Below are positions 6,392 to 13,008 of a stretch of 21,455 bases of DNA, one piece after another. The notes below the pieces were generated by a model. The model did not search any database, had not been told where the DNA came from, and saw only the letters and a program-made list of their open reading frames with translations. Position 1 is the first letter of the stretch, and each line of letters starts with the position of its first letter. The stretch is from assembly GCA_964383905.1 (NCBI GenBank), contig CAYLJO010000107.1, positions 1-21,455 of the forward strand, read 5' to 3'. Source of the stretch: CAYLJO01 sp964383905 (GTDB lineage: Bacteria; Acidobacteriota; Blastocatellia; Pyrinomonadales; Pyrinomonadaceae). The translations under genes were made by a program, and so were the position numbers.

Positions 6392-6434
6392 CAGCGATCA
6401 GTCGTCAGCATTCTACTAATAACCGATTACTGAA
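6392..6434. repeat. Degenerate heptamer repeats between bshC and mutL
   Basis: On the + strand three 7-base units follow each other: CAGCGAT, CAGTCGT, CAGCATT (6392-6412). One base later come TACTAAT, AACCGAT, TACTGAA (6414-6434). They fill most of the 58-base gap between the bshC stop and the mutL start codon. No ribosome site is obvious in the mutL leader, which is made largely of these units. Confidence 0.5.
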
Positions 6435-6438
6435 TGCT

Positions 6439-8124
6439 TCAAAGATAAACTATTTGATGGTCGGAAGAGCCCAGGTTGATCGCATCGTAAATCCAATCGA
6501 TCACGTAACGGCCGTGGCGCGTGAGAAGCGATGTAATGTTGATGTGGCGCTCCTGTAAATCTTTATGCGGGTAGAGCGCGGCGAACGCGCGTTCCAGTTG
6601 ACGGTGGACGGCGCGGTCGCGGGCCATCTGTGCGCGGTAGTATCGCGTGCGCAGGCCGTTCAGCTGGTAGTTGATTTTGCTGCGCCCCTTCTCCAGGGCG
6701 TCGGCGAGTGTCGGGTCAACGCGCCGCAGTTGCTCGCGCAGGTCGTCAAGCTCGCGGTTGATAGTCGCCTCAGTCCGGTCAAAAGCCTGTGCCGTCTTTA
6801 CGCCGAGATGCTCCTCGACGACGCGCGCGAGCACGCTGTCAAGTCCCTCAAAGAAGTCGCTCAGGCTGAGGCCGTAACGTTCGAGCATGCGCCCGGTGTG
6901 TCTTTCCACCACCGTCATGCTCGCCCGCGGAAGGATAGGAGTCGCGGGGCGTTCGAGCACGCGGTAGACTTCAGCCGTCTGCGCGAAATAGGCGATCTCG
7001 GCGGCCCCGCCAAAGTAGGCGACCGTCGGCAGCAGGTAATCCTGAACCACGGCGCGCAACGTCACGTTCGGGCTGAAGCATTTGGGCTCGCGCGCGGCCC
7101 GGCCCGTGAGGTCTTCGATCGTGTACTCTTCACCCGTTGCCTTGACCCCGTAGCGCCCACCCGTCGTGCGCGTAAGGGCGTGGCGCGCGCCGTCCGCGGT
7201 GTGCAAAAAGAGCGGGAAGGAGTCGGCCGAAGCGACAACCTGCGCATGATAGCCTGCCGCTTCAAGTTCGCGGCTGCGCCTTTCGATGGCCGCCGCCATT
7301 TCCGGTGCGCGACGGACGGCCTCGGCATATAGTGGTGCGGCCAGTCGCTTCAACCTTGAATCGAGTGGATCGAGCAGCACCAGGCCGTAGCGGCCCATCA
7401 GCGCCGTCATCATCCGCGCAAAGGCTTCGCCGTAACCACGACCAGGGTGCCACGCGTCGCGCAATAACCCCTCGACTTCGGGCGTGAATTCCGTCCCCGG
7501 CAGCAAATCGAGCGTCTGCCTGATGGTTTCCTCTATCGTCTTGTCGAGCACGATGCGCCCAACGGGCATGGCTTCGTCATGGAGCGAAGTTGAAACACTC
7601 ACACTCGCAAGGCGGCAATCGCGGCTAATGAACTCTGCCGCTGCGACCTCCTCGAAGTCATGATCTTCGGTGGCAATCCAGAAGACGGGCACCGCCGGGG
7701 TGCCTCGTTGCGCGAGGCATCCGGCCAGCTTAACTGCCGAGAGGGCTTTGTAAATCGTGTAGAGCGGCCCGGTGAAAAGTCCGGCCTGCTGCCCTGAAAC
7801 GACCGCCAGGCAGTCCTGTTCGCGTAAGCGCGTGAGGTTAGCGCGCGTCTCGTCGCCCGCACCCCAATTCAGGTTCAACGCCTCCAGCGCATCGCACAAC
7901 GCCGCGCGGTCTATTTCGTATTTACTTAATACCTCCGGCGCACGTGCGGCGAGCTCGTGATGAAAGCGCACGGCCGAAGGGTAGAAACGGCGCAGCGCGA
8001 GCGGGTCGCGAAGATAGTCAAGGAAGAGGCGTGACTGGTGCGGGATGCGCTCGAACGGCAGTGTTTCGATCCGCAATCCGGCTTCTTCCGGGGTGCTGTA
8101 ACATGCTGCTTCGGGGGTGCTCAC
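6439..8124 (-). CDS. bshC: Bacillithiol synthase, cysteine-adding enzyme BshC
   Basis: A 561-residue cytoplasmic enzyme that joins L-cysteine to glucosaminyl-malate, the last step of bacillithiol synthesis. Recognition rests on SGQQAGLFTGPLYTIYK near residues 110-126 and PVFWIATEDHDFEEV near 146-160, both BshC hallmarks in a nucleotidyltransferase-like core. An N-terminal PFERIPHQSRLF segment and a C-terminal coiled coil near 450-520 (ELDDLREQLRRVDP) are also present. Length matches the family (about 540). The start is a GTG at 8124 that overlaps the stop of the upstream aldolase as GTGA, implying coupled translation. The first 17 residues contain a STPE repeat and may be loosely conserved. 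The bacillithiol genes bshA and bshB are not in the window; a YpdA-like bacillithiol reductase gene lies about 1.3 kb away on the other strand. Confidence 0.95.
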   Translation of the reverse strand: MSTPEAACYSTPEEAGLRIETLPFERIPHQSRLFLDYLRDPLALRRFYPSAVRFHHELAARAPEVLSKYEIDRAALCDALEALNLNWGAGDETRANLTRLREQDCLAVVSGQQAGLFTGPLYTIYKALSAVKLAGCLAQRGTPAVPVFWIATEDHDFEEVAAAEFISRDCRLASVSVSTSLHDEAMPVGRIVLDKTIEETIRQTLDLLPGTEFTPEVEGLLRDAWHPGRGYGEAFARMMTALMGRYGLVLLDPLDSRLKRLAAPLYAEAVRRAPEMAAAIERRSRELEAAGYHAQVVASADSFPLFLHTADGARHALTRTTGGRYGVKATGEEYTIEDLTGRAAREPKCFSPNVTLRAVVQDYLLPTVAYFGGAAEIAYFAQTAEVYRVLERPATPILPRASMTVVERHTGRMLERYGLSLSDFFEGLDSVLARVVEEHLGVKTAQAFDRTEATINRELDDLREQLRRVDPTLADALEKGRSKINYQLNGLRTRYYRAQMARDRAVHRQLERAFAALYPHKDLQERHINITSLLTRHGRYVIDWIYDAINLGSSDHQIVYL

Positions 8125-9116
8125 TCCGTTGATGCTCCGGCCAGACGGTACTTGGGACCGCCCCTTCCTTCTTCGTTCAATAATCCGGCCTCTTCAAGCA
8201 GTCGTGAGATCTCACGACGCGCCTCTTCGCCCGCCGCCTGTAAAGGCGCTCGCACGGCGCCGCCAGTATAGCCGATCATGTCGAGCGCAGCCTTTAGTCC
8301 GCTAATGCCATAACGTACAGTGACAGCCCGCGCGAGCGGTGTCAACTTCCGCTGCAAGTCGCGCGCATGTTTGGTATCCCCGGCTTCCATCGCACGATAG
8401 ATGGCCACCGACTGGCGCGGGGCAACGCACCCGGCGGCCAGAATCGCGCCCCGCGCGCCCGCGCCGAGCGCCGCATACAAGAGCGGCCCGTTGCCCGTTA
8501 ATACCGCAAAATCATCGGGGACTAAGCGCAACGTCTCGGCGAGGTTGATGATGTCAGCCGAGCTGTCCTTGATGCCGGTAATATTTTCGTGCTCGCTCAG
8601 GCGCGCCACCGTCTCTGCTGCAAATGCGATACCCGTCAGCTCCGGCATGCTGTAGAGCAACACCGGCACCGGCGCAGCATCCGCCACCGATAAGTAATGA
8701 TTGATAAGTGCGGCTTGCGTCATCGCCGGGCGGTAGAAGTGCGGCGTAATGACGAGCACCGCCAACGCGCCTGCGCTCGCGGCGCGTTGCGTTTCTGTGA
8801 TCGTAGCGCGCGTGCTCTGCTGCCCGGCGCCGACGATGAAAGCCATGTGGTCGGGCACCGCTTCGCGCGCTGCTTCGATCACCTCAAGGCATTCCCTCTC
8901 ATCCAGGTGCACTCGCTCGCCGGTCGAGCCGAGGGCCACGTAGCCGGCTACGCCTTCACCGTTCCATTTCTCAATGTTAGAGCGCACGGCATGCTTGTTC
9001 ACCACACCACTGTCATCAAAGGGGGTTGGAAACGGTAGTATAACGCCGCGCAGATTCCTTGACGTGAGCCCGGCGGTGGAGGAAATTTCTTTATCTGTTT
9101 TACTATGCTGCTTCAA
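8121..9116 (-). CDS. DapA-superfamily aldolase, 4-hydroxy-2-oxoglutarate aldolase-like
   Basis: A 331-residue TIM-barrel class I aldolase. GSTGE at 63-67 is the substrate carboxylate loop, Y155 lies in LLYSMP and the Schiff-base lysine is K183 in GIKDSS. The C-terminal segment (RYGISGLKAALDMIGYTGG, then RAPLQ) is closer to mammalian HOGA1 than to DapA as I remember them, so the likely reaction is a pyruvate-forming aldol cleavage such as 4-hydroxy-2-oxoglutarate to pyruvate and glyoxylate. Dihydrodipicolinate synthase or N-acetylneuraminate lyase-like activity cannot be excluded. The start is uncertain: the TTG at 9116 gives a 20-residue leader before the conserved GVILPFPTPFDD. No ATG is available. 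Its stop overlaps the bshC start, so the two are one operon; a functional link with thiol synthesis is not obvious. Confidence 0.85.
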   Translation of the reverse strand: MKQHSKTDKEISSTAGLTSRNLRGVILPFPTPFDDSGVVNKHAVRSNIEKWNGEGVAGYVALGSTGERVHLDERECLEVIEAAREAVPDHMAFIVGAGQQSTRATITETQRAASAGALAVLVITPHFYRPAMTQAALINHYLSVADAAPVPVLLYSMPELTGIAFAAETVARLSEHENITGIKDSSADIINLAETLRLVPDDFAVLTGNGPLLYAALGAGARGAILAAGCVAPRQSVAIYRAMEAGDTKHARDLQRKLTPLARAVTVRYGISGLKAALDMIGYTGGAVRAPLQAAGEEARREISRLLEEAGLLNEEGRGGPKYRLAGASTE

Positions 9117-9124
9117 ACCGGAGC

Positions 9125-9130
9125 ATTATA
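9125..9130 (-). promoter_or_regulatory. -10 box for the aldolase-bshC-mutL operon
   Basis: On the - strand TATAAT lies about eight bases before the proposed TTG start of the aldolase gene. No good -35 is found at 16-19 bases (TTGCGT is the nearest). Transcription starting six to seven bases downstream would give an almost leaderless mRNA, or the true start codon lies further inside the gene. Confidence 0.4.
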
Positions 9131-9173
9131 ACTAGCGATTCGGAAGCTACGCAATCACGGGTGTTTAAGTCAG

Positions 9174-9338
9174 ATGGAATCAACCGAAGATATATTTCGA
9201 GTCGTGACCGAAAAGGGCGACTTTATTGGTCGCCGGGGCCGAATCAGCGACGAAGTTAAGGGGCTCGGCGGCGTGGTGGCACAGGTGCGCACCGGCGGTC
9301 CTTCGTTAATCATTACGCGCGGGCGTTTGGTATTTTAA
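9174..9338 (+). CDS. Small conserved-looking protein, 54 residues
   Basis: An ATG at 9174 opens a 54-codon frame ending at TAA 9336-9338. The peptide begins MESTEDIFRVVTEKGDFIGR and ends SLIITRGRLVF. It alternates short beta-type hydrophobic stretches with Gly turns (GLGG, RTGG) and reads like a small all-beta fold rather than noise. It is rich in Arg and Gly and has no Cys. No clear ribosome site precedes the ATG. It lies divergent from the aldolase operon and about 100 bases ahead of the ypdA-like gene, and could share its transcript. I do not recognise a family. Confidence 0.5.
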   Translation: MESTEDIFRVVTEKGDFIGRRGRISDEVKGLGGVVAQVRTGGPSLIITRGRLVF

Positions 9339-9364
9339 GCTGCGGCGTGCGAGGATACTGAAAA

Positions 9365-9440
9365 AGTCCGGAGTCTGGAGCCTCAAGGTCAATTTGACTC
9401 TCCAGACTCCAGACTCCAGACTCCGGACTCCGGACTCTCT
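9365..9440 (+). repeat. Heptamer tandem repeat with perfect 16-bp inverted repeat in the ypdA leader
   Basis: Four contiguous 7-base units GACTCCA, GACTCCA, GACTCCG, GACTCCG run from 9405 to 9432, flanked by longer partial units GACTCTCCA (9396-9404) and GACTCTCT (9433-9440), ending exactly at the ATG of the next gene. Upstream, AGTCCGGAGTCTGGAG (9365-9380) is the perfect complement of CTCCAGACTCCGGACT (9414-9429), so the mRNA can form a 16-bp stem with a 33-base loop. Shorter registers with the other units are possible. There is no Shine-Dalgarno sequence between the repeat and the ATG. Confidence 0.85.
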
Positions 9441-10454
9441 ATGAGCGATGAACAATTAGACTTGCTGATTATCGGCGCGGGACCCGCCGGGCTTTCGGCG
9501 GCCGATGCTGCCGCGCGTGAAGGATTGAGCTATCTCGTGATCGAGAAGGGCCTGATCGCGAACACGATCTTTAACTACCCCGTCGGGCGCACGGTTTTCT
9601 CCACGCCGAATGAACTGGAGATGCGCGAAGGCGCTCTTCGGCCCTGCCGTGAGAAGCCTACGCGCGAAGAGCTCCTATCACATTACGTGCAGTTCGCGCT
9701 GCAAGAGAATCTGCACATTAACACCGAAGAGGAAGCGATAGAGATGGCTCGCACCGAGCCCGAAGGTTTCCTAGTACGGACGACGCGGGGCAAATACAGG
9801 GCGGCGCGCGTGCTCGTCGCCGTCGGCGCGATGGCCCGCCCGCGAAGATTGCAAGTGCCCGGCGAAGACCGCCCGAAGGTCCACTACAGGTTCGTCGAGC
9901 CTTACCCTTATGTCCGCAAAGATGCGCTCGTTGTCGGGGGAGGTAACAGCGCCGCCGAGGCGGCTCTTTTTCTTTCCGAAGAGGGCGCGCTGACGACACT
10001 CGCGATCTGGCGCACGGACTGGGAGAACCGCGACCCGAAGATGAATGCGATCAAGCCCTGGGTGCGCGCACCGCTCGAGCGCGAAATCACTGAGGGCCAC
10101 CTGCGGCTCCTTTTCTTCACCGAGGTTGAAGAGATCGGCGAGCGGTACGTCAGGATTAGGGGCGAAGGGGGCGAGACGTTGACGATTGACAACGACGTGA
10201 TGTTCATTCTCATCGGCAGCGACGCGGACCTCTCGCTGCTCCGCCAGGTGGGGGTTGAAGTCGTCCGCGCGGGTCTGGCGGACGTGCCCGTCTACGACCC
10301 TAATACCTTTGAAACGCACGTCCCCGGTCTCTACGTCGTGGGCCATTTCACGTATTCGCGTCATATCAAAGAGGCCATCGCCGTCCCACGACGCATCATC
10401 CCCCTCATCGCCCAGAGCCTGCTCAGAACAGCGGCGAGTACAGGTGACGCGTAA
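9441..10454 (+). CDS. ypdA: YpdA-family FAD/NADPH oxidoreductase, putative bacillithiol-disulfide reductase
   Basis: A 337-residue two-dinucleotide-fold flavoprotein. GAGPAG at 12-17 binds FAD, GGGNSAAE at 166-173 binds NADPH, and a C-terminal segment near 310-320 (HVPGLYVVGHF) is the second FAD contact. The pattern IANTIFNYP near 39-47 is typical of YpdA (Bdr), which reduces bacillithiol disulfide with NADPH. It lacks the CxxC of thioredoxin reductase. In the Staphylococcus protein a cysteine sits in the first glycine loop (GGGPCG, Cys14). Here that place is A16, and the only cysteine is C69. Activity is therefore inferred from family and from bshC nearby. The ATG follows a heptamer repeat directly. 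It is convergent with the malic enzyme gene. Confidence 0.85.
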   Translation: MSDEQLDLLIIGAGPAGLSAADAAAREGLSYLVIEKGLIANTIFNYPVGRTVFSTPNELEMREGALRPCREKPTREELLSHYVQFALQENLHINTEEEAIEMARTEPEGFLVRTTRGKYRAARVLVAVGAMARPRRLQVPGEDRPKVHYRFVEPYPYVRKDALVVGGGNSAAEAALFLSEEGALTTLAIWRTDWENRDPKMNAIKPWVRAPLEREITEGHLRLLFFTEVEEIGERYVRIRGEGGETLTIDNDVMFILIGSDADLSLLRQVGVEVVRAGLADVPVYDPNTFETHVPGLYVVGHFTYSRHIKEAIAVPRRIIPLIAQSLLRTAASTGDA

Positions 10455-10455
10455 G

Positions 10456-10474
10456 GACAAGCATTTTGCTTGTC
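10456..10474. terminator. Small hairpin at a convergent gene junction
   Basis: GACAAGC and GCTTGTC form a 7-bp stem around the loop ATTTT, between the ypdA stop and the stop codon of the convergent malic enzyme gene, which it overlaps by two bases. No strong T-run follows on either side, so termination would be weak. A second GCTTGTCA copy lies at 10482-10489. Confidence 0.4.
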
Positions 10475-11909
10475 ACCAGTCGCTTGTCATCGCAGTCGGG
10501 CGTTCCCGGCGTGCCACACCTGTCCGGTAGGCGGCCTCTTCAACTTCCCGCGACACGGCTTCGGCGACCCGCTTATCGAAGACCGACGGGACTATATAGT
10601 CCGGGTGCAGCTCGTTGTCGGCGATGATCCCGGCGATGGCATTGGCAGCCGCCAGCTTCATCTCCTCGTTGATGCGTGAAGCGCGGCAGGCCAGCGCGCC
10701 GCGAAAGATTCCGGGGAAGCAGAGGACGTTGTTGATCTGATTCGGGTAGTCCGAGCGCCCGGTCGCCATCACCACGACGTAAGGCTGGGCCTCTTCCGGC
10801 ATGATCTCCGGCGTCGGGTTCGCCATCGCAAAGACGACGGGTTTGTCCGCCATCTTTTTCAGGTCTTCCGCGTCAATGACGCCCGGCACAGACAGTCCCA
10901 GGAAGACGTCCGCACCCCTTATCACCTCGTGAATCGTTCCCCGCTCGTTGTCCGGGTTGGTGTTCTGCGCGTACCAGTCCTTGACCCAGTTCATGTGCTC
11001 GCGCCGCCCGCGATAAAGTGCCCCCACCTGGTCGCAGCCGACGATCTTACGCACGCCCGCGGCCATGATGATTTTCGTGCACGCCACGCCGGCCGCGCCG
11101 ACGCCGTTGACGACAACTTTAATGTCACCCATCCTCTTGCCCACGATCTTCAGGGCGTTGATCAGCGCCGCCAGAACCACGACGGCCGTGCCGTGCTGAT
11201 CGTCATGAAAAACCGGGATGTCGAGCTCTTCTTTGAGGCGATCTTCAATCTCAAAGCAGCGCGGCGCTGAGATGTCTTCCAGATTGATCCCGCCGAATGC
11301 GGTCGAAATGGCCTTCACCGTCCGCACAATCTCATCCGGGTCTTTCGTCGAGAGGCAAATCGGGAAAGCGTCCACGCCGGCGAATTCTTTGAACAGCATC
11401 GCCTTGCCCTCCATCACGGGCATCGCCGCCGCCGGGCCAATGTCGCCGAGGCCGAGCACGGCTGTCCCGTCCGAGACGACGGCGACCGTATTCTTCTTGA
11501 TCGTGAGCGTATAAACCTTCTCCGGGTCACGGTTGATCGCCTCGCACACGCGCGCCACGCCCGGCGTGTACGCCATCGAGAGGTCGGCGCGCGTTTTTAG
11601 AGGGATCTTCGAAACGACTTCGATCTTGCCGCCAAGGTGCATCAGGAATGTTCGGTCGGAGACGTTGATGACTTCGACTCCGTCGATGGCGCGCACGGCC
11701 TGCACGATCTGTTCACCGTGCTCGCTCGAGCCGGCGTTGACGGTCACGTCACGCACGACCGTATCGCTGCTGACGCTGACGATGTCTATCGCGCCGATGT
11801 CACCCCCGGCGCGCCCGATGGCGGTGGTCAATTCTCCGAGTGTTCCCGTGCGGCTCGACAGCTTGACGCGCAAGGTCAGGCTGTAGCTGGCGCTAGGTGT
11901 GTTCCGCAT
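10473..11909 (-). CDS. NAD(P)-dependent malic enzyme with N-terminal ACT domain
   Basis: A 478-residue enzyme that decarboxylates malate to pyruvate. Residues about 8-83 form an ACT domain (RTGTLGELTTAIGRAGGDIG), a likely amino-acid-type ligand sensor. The catalytic part follows: AYTPGVARVCEAI (the malic signature), GDIGPAAAMPVMEGKAMLFK with its conserved lysine, FHDDQHGTAVV for metal binding, then the NAD-binding VVNGVGAAGVACTKI. It is the short MaeB-like form without a phosphotransacetylase domain. The frame extends to a GTG at 11945, but the added 12 residues are polar and the ATG at 11909 starts closer to the ACT domain. Neither has a clear ribosome site. NAD versus NADP preference is not decided by what I can see. 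It appears monocistronic. Confidence 0.93.
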   Translation of the reverse strand: MRNTPSASYSLTLRVKLSSRTGTLGELTTAIGRAGGDIGAIDIVSVSSDTVVRDVTVNAGSSEHGEQIVQAVRAIDGVEVINVSDRTFLMHLGGKIEVVSKIPLKTRADLSMAYTPGVARVCEAINRDPEKVYTLTIKKNTVAVVSDGTAVLGLGDIGPAAAMPVMEGKAMLFKEFAGVDAFPICLSTKDPDEIVRTVKAISTAFGGINLEDISAPRCFEIEDRLKEELDIPVFHDDQHGTAVVVLAALINALKIVGKRMGDIKVVVNGVGAAGVACTKIIMAAGVRKIVGCDQVGALYRGRREHMNWVKDWYAQNTNPDNERGTIHEVIRGADVFLGLSVPGVIDAEDLKKMADKPVVFAMANPTPEIMPEEAQPYVVVMATGRSDYPNQINNVLCFPGIFRGALACRASRINEEMKLAAANAIAGIIADNELHPDYIVPSVFDKRVAEAVSREVEEAAYRTGVARRERPTAMTSDW

Positions 11910-12033
11910 TATGGATGAGCGAAAGTCCTTTCGCTTGGGTGTCACGATGGGGAGCTATAAAGCTCACTCTAACGCCAACCGAGCGCACGGCGCAAGCGAA
12001 GGGGAAGGTGGACGACCGTGAAAAGTCCTGAGT

Positions 12034-13008
12034 TTACTCGCCACATCCACCGCCCGTCCCCTTTATCTCTTCGCCCCCGGCCAATGTGACCGCGATCCCC
12101 TTCAACGCGTCCGCGTCCAGGCCGTTCTCTTTTGCGAGATGAAGAGAGTGCAGGCCCAGCAACCTGTAGGCCGCGAGCGCTTCATGCAAATGCTGCGAGC
12201 GTAGCGCGGCGAGGTGTCTTCGAACGGTCGCGGTGTCGGCGCGCGCGAAGGTCCCGGTCAGCGCGCGCCTGGGCTCGTGTGTTGATAAGTTTTCCAGCGT
12301 GCTGCGAATGAGCGGCAAGAGGACTACGCTCGCGCGCGACTCCGTCAGCCCGCAGCGCGTGAGCATTTCCATCGCCAGATCGAAGAGCGCGATCGCATGG
12401 CCCGAAGCCATGACGGCGGCGGCATGGTAAAGCGCCTTGCTGCCTGTCGAGATGGAAAAGCTTCGCCCCCCGAGGTCACGCACGATTGCACGCGCGACAC
12501 GCACGGCACCGCCGTCACCCTCTACGCAGTAGAAAGCACCGCGCAGGTTCTCCGCGCCGGCGGCCGATTCGCTTACAGAGAGGAGCGGGTGCATCGAGCC
12601 GACGCGAAAGTTTACTTTTCGTAAATCCCCTAAAATCTCCGAAGACAGAGCGCCGCTTGTGTGTAGCGCCGTTCGACCGGAGCGGTGGCCGTTCTTGATC
12701 GATGAAGTCAGGCGGGCAGCGGTCTCGGCGATCGTATCGTCCGGCGTCGTAATAAAGATCAGATCGCTTGGCGGTAACCTGTCGAGCTGCGTGGCGGAGA
12801 GCGTACGCGGGCGGGGCTTGATGAGCTTCGCAGCGCGGCGGGCGTGAGATAGATTGCGTGCGACTACCGCCTCAATCGGGTAGCCGCGCGACGCGAGCGC
12901 CATCGCGAGCGCCGTACCGAGCCGTCCGGCCCCGATCACCGAGACAGTCGCTTTTTTGTCGATGGCAAGCCGGCGCAGACGGGTCGCGTCTGCACGCTTA
13001 GCCTGCAT
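12034..13008 (-). CDS. Rossmann-like / DUF2520 oxidoreductase-like protein
   Basis: A 324-residue protein. The N-terminal Rossmann domain has VSVIGAGRLGTALAMALASR near residues 22-41 (GxGxxG at 26-31), as in F420-dependent NADP reductase and ketopantoate reductase relatives. MHPLLSV marks the domain junction, and KALYHAAAVMASGHAIALFD is the typical opening of the all-helical DUF2520 domain. This family is widespread, often near pantothenate genes, but has no proven reaction. The frame is open to 13065, deep inside the preceding gene. The ATG at 13008 overlaps that gene by 11 bases and is preferred, without a strong ribosome site. Overlap suggests co-transcription with the large ATPase. Confidence 0.88.
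   Translation of the reverse strand: MQAKRADATRLRRLAIDKKATVSVIGAGRLGTALAMALASRGYPIEAVVARNLSHARRAAKLIKPRPRTLSATQLDRLPPSDLIFITTPDDTIAETAARLTSSIKNGHRSGRTALHTSGALSSEILGDLRKVNFRVGSMHPLLSVSESAAGAENLRGAFYCVEGDGGAVRVARAIVRDLGGRSFSISTGSKALYHAAAVMASGHAIALFDLAMEMLTRCGLTESRASVVLLPLIRSTLENLSTHEPRRALTGTFARADTATVRRHLAALRSQHLHEALAAYRLLGLHSLHLAKENGLDADALKGIAVTLAGGEEIKGTGGGCGE

Noticed and set aside
5748..6419. 223-codon + strand open frame inside mutL
   Set aside because: It is antisense to the conserved ATPase domain of mutL; long antisense frames are common in GC-rich genes and the peptide is Arg-rich and unrecognisable.
6565..7332. 255-codon + strand open frame inside bshC
   Set aside because: It is a shadow of bshC on the opposite strand, with no ribosome site or family motif.
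9396..9440. CRISPR-like repeat array
   Set aside because: The units are only seven bases long and contiguous without spacers; there are no cas genes.
9771..10460. 229-codon - strand open frame across ypdA
   Set aside because: It is antisense to a clear flavoprotein gene and has a low-complexity Arg/Asp-rich translation.
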